A DNA stretch of 64,000 bases, taken from positions 62,001-126,000 of the forward strand of contig NZ_FOBW01000007.1 in assembly GCF_900109925.1 (NCBI RefSeq). The letters run 5' to 3'. Each line of letters starts with the position of its first letter. Position 1 is the stretch's first letter. Below are positions 61,031-64,000 of the stretch, piece by piece. The notes beneath the pieces are model-generated. The model made no database searches, was not told the DNA's origin, and was given only the letters and a program-made list of their open reading frames with translations. The position numbers were made by a program, and so were the translations under genes. The stretch is from Mesobacillus persicus (lineage in GTDB: Bacteria; Bacillota; Bacilli; Bacillales; Cytobacillaceae).

Positions 61031-61411
61031 ATGGACTTTTCATTCATTGTCTCAGAGGACCGGATTAAAAAGGCGTATGAGGATGGCGAGTTTGCAAATT
61101 TGCCTGGCTTAGGAAAACCACTTAAGCTCGATGACTTATCTTCAATACCAGAGGAACTTCGGATGGCTTATCGAATGCTAAAGAATGCTGGCTTTTCTGC
61201 TGATGAAAGCGTCTTAAGGCAAGAAGTAATGACAATTGAAGACCTTATTAAGAAATGTCAGGACGATACTGAGCGAGAACAGCTAAAAAACCAGCTTAGC
61301 GAGAAGCTCCTAAGATACAATCAAATGATCTCTAAACGGGGCGTTCGGACAAATTCAGCTTTGTTTAAAAATTATGAACATAAATTAGAACAAAAATTAA
61401 TAAAGAAATAA
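61031..61411 (+). CDS. DUF1992 (DnaJ-homologue-like) protein
   Basis: A 126-residue cytoplasmic protein. The DUF1992 signature EDRIKKAYEDGEFANLPGLGKPLKLDD is at the N-terminus, followed by PEELRMAYRMLKNAGF and long basic helices. The family is sometimes labelled DnaJ homolog subfamily C member 28, but there is no J domain. Function unknown. AGGGAGGG precedes ATG 61031. Single gene with terminator. Confidence 0.85.
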   Translation: MDFSFIVSEDRIKKAYEDGEFANLPGLGKPLKLDDLSSIPEELRMAYRMLKNAGFSADESVLRQEVMTIEDLIKKCQDDTEREQLKNQLSEKLLRYNQMISKRGVRTNSALFKNYEHKLEQKLIKK

Positions 61412-61419
61412 ATAAATAC

Positions 61420-61451
61420 AAAACCTGCTGGACCAGTCGGCAGGTTTATTA
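61420..61451. terminator. Terminator after the DUF1992 gene
   Basis: AAACCTGCTG and GTCGGCAGGTTT pair around ACCA, followed by ATT. It touches the stop of the convergent 39-aa gene. Confidence 0.75.
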
Positions 61452-61568
61452 CTCCTTCTCTTCTTGCCTTTCCTGCGTTTCAGGCTGACACATTTTATCA
61501 AGAGAAATCCCAATCACAATTATACAAGTAATGGGGATAAGGAAATTTAAAATGTGGATGACGGTCAA
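61449..61568 (-). CDS. 39-residue single-pass membrane protein
   Basis: A 40-codon frame starting at TTG 61568, directly behind TAGGAGGAGATAAT. The product is MTVIHILNFLIPITCIIVIGI, a membrane helix, followed by a short charged tail (DKMCQPETQERQEEKE). Good ribosome binding site and protein-like layout support a real small gene; family unknown. Confidence 0.55.
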   Translation of the reverse strand: MTVIHILNFLIPITCIIVIGISLDKMCQPETQERQEEKE

Positions 61569-61744
61569 ATTATCTCCTCCTATAGGTAATCACCAGTTTC
61601 ATCGTATTAATATTATAAACGAACCTATCTATATACTTGCAAGTAATATTTATAATTTTCAGTATATTTAAATAAAAATAAAAAGCCTAGTATCTAACAC
61701 TTGGCTTTTACAGACGGTGCTCCAAAACATGTATAAAACCGGTT

Positions 61745-62085
61745 CTACTCAACATTGTTTTTTCTATACTTAAGAAAGTTAATATAAAGAGAAAATTCTT
61801 CCTTACTTACACCATTACGTATAGCTTCATCTATCATTTCTAACCATTCAGGATCGACTGGCTGCTGAGAATCACTTAAAGGATGAATGGATGGTCCTGT
61901 TATTTCATCCAGGGAAACCTCAAGCGTTTTGGCTAAACGTGAGAGCACCTGTAAGGATGGGTTTTCTTGAATTCCTCTTTCGATGTAGCTCATATAGGAC
62001 TTCGAAACATCAGCTCTACTCGATAATTCAGTAATGGAAAATTTTTATGAATTCTTAATTTCCTAATTCGCTCTCCTATTAGCAT
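61745..62085 (-). pseudogene. SinR-family regulator with a frameshift (SlrR/SinR paralog)
   Basis: From ATG 62085 (AAGGAGACTATAAAG upstream) the frame reads MLIGERIRKLRIHKNF, then shifts. The second frame restores ITELSSRADVSKSYMSYIERGIQENPSLQVLSRLAKTLEVSLDEITG and a C-terminal SinR dimer domain, DPEWLEMIDEAIRNGVSKEEFSLYINFLKYRKN. One T missing from the run near 62036-62045 explains the break; the total of 341 bases is one short of 114 codons. An intact product would be about 113 residues, the size of SinR. A SinR-like palindrome (62115-62130) lies 30 bases upstream. Confidence 0.88.
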
Positions 62086-62114
62086 CTTTATAGTCTCCTT
62101 CGAAAACACTATAA

Positions 62115-62130
62115 ATTCATTATAACGAAC
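62115..62130. promoter_or_regulatory. SinR-like palindrome before the SinR paralog
   Basis: ATTCATTATAACGAAC matches the operator consensus GTTCATTATAAAGAAC in 14 of 16 positions. Confidence 0.55.
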
Positions 62131-62187
62131 GTATTGGGCGCGTCAAACAAGTATCCATAAAATTATATAGAAAAAATGTAAAATTTT

Positions 62188-62203
62188 GTTCTTTTTTAGA
62201 AAC
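62188..62203. promoter_or_regulatory. GTTCTTT half-site in the sinI upstream region
   Basis: GTTCTTTTTTAGAAAC carries an exact SinR half-site GTTCTTT and a weaker inverted arm. Confidence 0.35.
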
Positions 62204-62311
62204 GGTAGAGGTTTATTTTTTTGGGGGTAGTATCCAATAATTGTTTTTACATTTTATGACAATTATCTACAAGATTTTTTAAATTTCCATTTAATTACCA
62301 ACCGTTTTCGC

Positions 62312-62317
62312 TATAAT
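62312..62317 (+). promoter_or_regulatory. Probable -10 box of the sinI transcript
   Basis: TATAAT, with TTTAAT 16 bases upstream as a possible -35. A start near 62324 would give a leader of about 245 bases including the riboswitch. Confidence 0.45.
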
Positions 62318-62429
62318 GAAGGTAAAAGTGTCATATTTTGGAAAAAACTATAGTCGGAAGTTTTAAAAAGACTGACATATTTCTACACAATCTCTGATTA
62401 GGAACATTTAAAATATTAAATGGGGAGCA

Positions 62430-62531
62430 AGGTTTAGATAGCCTGTAACAGAAAAAGGCTAACTTGTTGAAAAGCAAGGGCGCAAAGTCACGGGTCTAAG
62501 GGGTAGAAATCCTATGATAGCCGGATTGCCT
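62430..62531 (+). ncRNA. c-di-GMP-I (GEMM) riboswitch in the sinI leader
   Basis: The conserved GEMM-I layout is visible: AAAGGCTAAC, a first helix capped by a GAAA tetraloop (CTTGT-TGAAAA-GCAAG), then GGGCGCAAAGTCACGGGTCTAAGG, a variable second hairpin, and ATGATAGCCGGATTGCC. GCAAAG, the GGTCTAA segment and the GATAGCCGG strand are the hallmarks of the class I aptamer, which contacts c-di-GMP through a G in GCC and an A in the first helix. It ends about 37 bases before sinI. A hairpin AATACG-AAAT-CGTATT (62534-62549) lies between aptamer and the AGGGGGAG ribosome binding site; how ligand binding acts on it is not clear. Confidence 0.87.
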
Positions 62532-62568
62532 GGAATACGAAATCGTATTTTAGGGGGAGTATGGAGCG

Positions 62569-62709
62569 ATGGAAAAAGAAGTGTTCGGTGAATTAGACGT
62601 TGAATGGGTGCAGCTTATTAAAGAAGCCCTAGACCTAGGGATGAAAAAAGAAGACATCCGCAGCTTTTTGGCTAAAGAACAACCACAGCAATTAGTTCTT
62701 GATAAATAG
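62569..62709 (+). CDS. sinI: SinI-like antirepressor
   Basis: A 46-residue protein, MEKEVFGELDVEWVQLIKEAL then DLGMKKEDIRSFLAKE and a short polar tail. It matches the SinI domain: LD-x-EW-x-x-L-x-x-EA with the x-x-ISxEEIRxFL helix pair that forms the heterodimer with SinR. ATG 62569 is 9 nt after AGGGGGAG. It lacks the long C-terminal tail of Bacillus subtilis SinI. By analogy it should bind and disable SinR. It is convergent with sinR and not in tandem with it, and lies under a c-di-GMP riboswitch. Confidence 0.85.
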   Translation: MEKEVFGELDVEWVQLIKEALDLGMKKEDIRSFLAKEQPQQLVLDK

Positions 62710-62737
62710 GAACTTTAAGAAATACATAAACTAAGAA

Positions 62738-62767
62738 GCAACTCACGGTGAGTTGTTTTTTCTTTTT
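62738..62767 (+). terminator. Terminator of sinI
   Basis: CAACTCA and TGAGTTG pair around CGG, followed by TTTTTT. Confidence 0.85.
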
Positions 62768-62775
62768 TTAAAAGA

Positions 62776-62802
62776 AAAGGCAACCATTACGGTTACCTCA
62801 TA
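62776..62802 (-). terminator. Terminator of sinR
   Basis: Minus strand GGTAACC and GGTTGCC pair around GTAAT, followed by TTTTCTTTT. Confidence 0.75.
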
Positions 62803-62806
62803 AGCA

Positions 62807-63130
62807 TTATTTATTTTGGTTAGACCGCCATTTGTTGAATTCAAGGAACTCTTTAAACTGTTCTTTGGAGATACCTGAATCCATCGCTTCGCGAACGAGT
62901 TCGACCCAATCTGAATCGACAGTTTCATAATTTGGTTCATCATGAATCAATCGATCCACAGAAATATTAAGGACCGATGCAATTTTTTCTAAAAATTGAA
63001 TCGATGGGTTCGTTTGAAGGTTTCTTTCAAGCGAGCTTATGTATGATTTGGCAACTCCAGCTTGTTCAGCAAGTTCGGATAAGGACATTTTTCGTTCTTG
63101 TCTTATTTTTTTTACTCTTTCACCTATCAC
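62807..63130 (-). CDS. sinR: SinR master regulator of biofilm formation
   Basis: A 107-residue regulator strongly like Bacillus subtilis SinR (111 residues). HTH domain: MIGERVKKIRQERKMSLSEL, AEQAGVAKSYISSLERNLQT, NPSIQFLEKIASVLNISVD; C-terminal dimer domain: DSDWVELVREAMDSGISKEQFKEFLEFNKWR, the part bound by SinI. SinR represses matrix genes through GTTCTYT sites. The start is GTG 63130 behind GTGTGAAGG. A matching palindrome lies 59 bases upstream (63189), suggesting autoregulation. Likely targets in this window are the exopolysaccharide and Tad operons. Confidence 0.92.
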   Translation of the reverse strand: MIGERVKKIRQERKMSLSELAEQAGVAKSYISSLERNLQTNPSIQFLEKIASVLNISVDRLIHDEPNYETVDSDWVELVREAMDSGISKEQFKEFLEFNKWRSNQNK

Positions 63131-63188
63131 TAGCCTTCACACACCTTATCTTCATATCTTTATTAATCATAACAAAACAAACTGACAA

Positions 63189-63204
63189 GTTCCATATCAA
63201 GAAC
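63189..63204. promoter_or_regulatory. SinR-like palindrome before sinR
   Basis: GTTCCATATCAAGAAC has perfect GTTC/GAAC ends eight bases apart, like the sites at 23457-24251. Confidence 0.55.
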
Positions 63205-63401
63205 AGTCATAGAACAAAATTTTTTCTTTATTATATTATTAAAAAGGAACTATCGATGTGCTAAAAGTTACATTTGCTTATTGTTCAGCATAGTTAATTC
63301 GGATATGGGCTTATCCTCAAAGCAGTTATTGTATTTTTTACACGGACCGCTGTATAAGCTAATATAGAGAAATAGATTATGTTTATCAGGGAGATGAAGG
63401 G

Positions 63402-64000
63402 ATGATTGTTCTAAAGTCAGCACGTGAAATTGAAAACATGCAGGAAGCAGGTAAACTACTTGCTGCTATCCATAAAGAGATTGCTAAAATGATCAAGCCA
63501 GGTATTAGTACTTGGGAGATTGATGAATTTGTTGAGGACTATTTAAAGAAAAATGGCGCAAAGCCTGAACAAAAAGGATATCGAGGCTATGAATATGCCA
63601 CATGTGCCAGTATAAATGATGAAGTTTGCCATGGGTTTCCACGGAAAGCACCGCTAAAGGAAGGGGATATTGTTACCATTGATATGGTTGTAAACCTGAA
63701 CGGAGCACTTGCTGATTCGGCTTGGACTTATGCGGTTGGCAATGTCTCTGATGAAGCTGAAAAATTGCTAGAGGTTACAAAGGAAGCATTGTGTCGAGGA
63801 ATTGAACAATCTGTTGTTGGAAACCGGGTCGGAGATATCGGGCATGCAATTCAAACCTATGTGGAAGGGCAAGGGATGTCTGTTGTTCGTGAATTTATTG
63901 GTCATGGCATCGGAGCTTCTATTCATGAAAAGCCAGATATTCCTCACTTTGGCATAGCTGGGAAAGGGGCGCGTCTAAAGGAAGGCATGGTATTTACGAT
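63402..64000 (+). CDS. map: Methionine aminopeptidase type I, N-terminal part (cut by window edge)
   Basis: The first 199 codons of a type I methionine aminopeptidase, which removes the initiator methionine from new proteins. Visible features: MIVLKSAREIENMQEAGKLLA, ATCASINDEVCHGFP with the substrate-binding histidine, DIVTIDMVV, ADSAWTYAVG and EFIGHGIGASIHEKPDIPH; metal ligands Asp, Asp and His are present in the covered part. ATG 63402 follows AGGGAGATGAAGGG. The C-terminal third lies beyond the window. It is not beside secY-adk, so it is probably the second (YflG-like) Map of Bacilli. Confidence 0.9.
   Translation, partial: MIVLKSAREIENMQEAGKLLAAIHKEIAKMIKPGISTWEIDEFVEDYLKKNGAKPEQKGYRGYEYATCASINDEVCHGFPRKAPLKEGDIVTIDMVVNLNGALADSAWTYAVGNVSDEAEKLLEVTKEALCRGIEQSVVGNRVGDIGHAIQTYVEGQGMSVVREFIGHGIGASIHEKPDIPHFGIAGKGARLKEGMVFT

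Noticed and set aside
62430-62531. Other riboswitch classes (molybdenum cofactor, SAM, T-box) for the sinI leader
   Set aside because: The order of the GAAA-capped helix, GCAAAG and GGTCTAA fits only the GEMM class I pattern.

Overview
The window looks like a chromosomal segment of a low-GC Gram-positive spore former of the family Bacillaceae (Bacillus in the broad sense; genus not fixed by sequence alone). Support comes from strong AGGAGG-type ribosome binding sites, frequent TTG/GTG starts, many intrinsic terminators, and family content: SE1832 and DUF5634 proteins, a lia envelope-stress operon, SinR/SinI, SpoVB-like flippase and LysM-CAP protein. No tRNA, rRNA, phage block or CRISPR array was seen.

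Layout. 1-8 kb: ketopantoate-reductase-like enzyme, methyltransferase, NAD(P)HX repair enzyme, CorC/HlyC-type membrane protein, ProC, a lone tyrosine recombinase. 8-20 kb: a LytTR regulator with a CoA-transferase and BenE-type permease, flavodoxin, Ca/Na exchanger, AbgT permease followed by a GntR-RCK_C (BusR-like) regulator, a DUF454 protein that seems to use an AUU start, a double-domain cell-wall-anchored SGNH hydrolase, and a phosphoesterase. 20-31.4 kb: an exopolysaccharide-type operon on the minus strand (GH16 lipoprotein, processive GT2, polysaccharide deacetylase), then DUF192 and a complete Tad/Flp pilus operon on the plus strand. The space between them holds seven copies of a 16-bp palindrome close to GTTCATTATAAAGAAC, which resembles paired SinR half-sites.

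31-36.5 kb: an XRE regulator, DUF5658 protein, then a histidine kinase and an HD-GYP c-di-GMP phosphodiesterase sharing the same uncharacterised membrane sensor domain, then a 21-residue CWWC peptide with a perfect ribosome binding site and a PqqD-M50 metalloprotease, a RiPP or signalling-peptide-like cassette. 36.5-44.8 kb: two amidases, a YfmL-like helicase, CBS protein, a frameshifted Fpg-type glycosylase, RraA-like protein and LysM-CAP protein. 44.8-49.2 kb: a 53-bp tandem hairpin array and liaI, liaH, liaF, liaS, liaR, with a dispersed repeat inserted between liaI and liaH. 49.2-58.5 kb: SpoVB-like flippase, acylphosphatase, M29 aminopeptidase, MFS transporter, topoisomerase III and a PAS histidine kinase. 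58.8-64 kb: DUF421, GNAT, a peroxiredoxin whose peroxidatic cysteine codon is an in-frame TGA followed by a SECIS-like hairpin (probable selenoprotein), a frameshifted SinR paralog, and convergent sinI and sinR, with a c-di-GMP-I (GEMM) riboswitch in the sinI leader.

How it fits together: the strongest inference is a biofilm and attachment circuit. c-di-GMP, degraded by the HD-GYP enzyme, would be read by the riboswitch on sinI; SinI antagonises SinR; and SinR-like palindromes lie in front of the exopolysaccharide operon, DUF192, the Tad pilus operon and the sinR-family genes. Three separate dispersed repeat families also mark the intergenic space.
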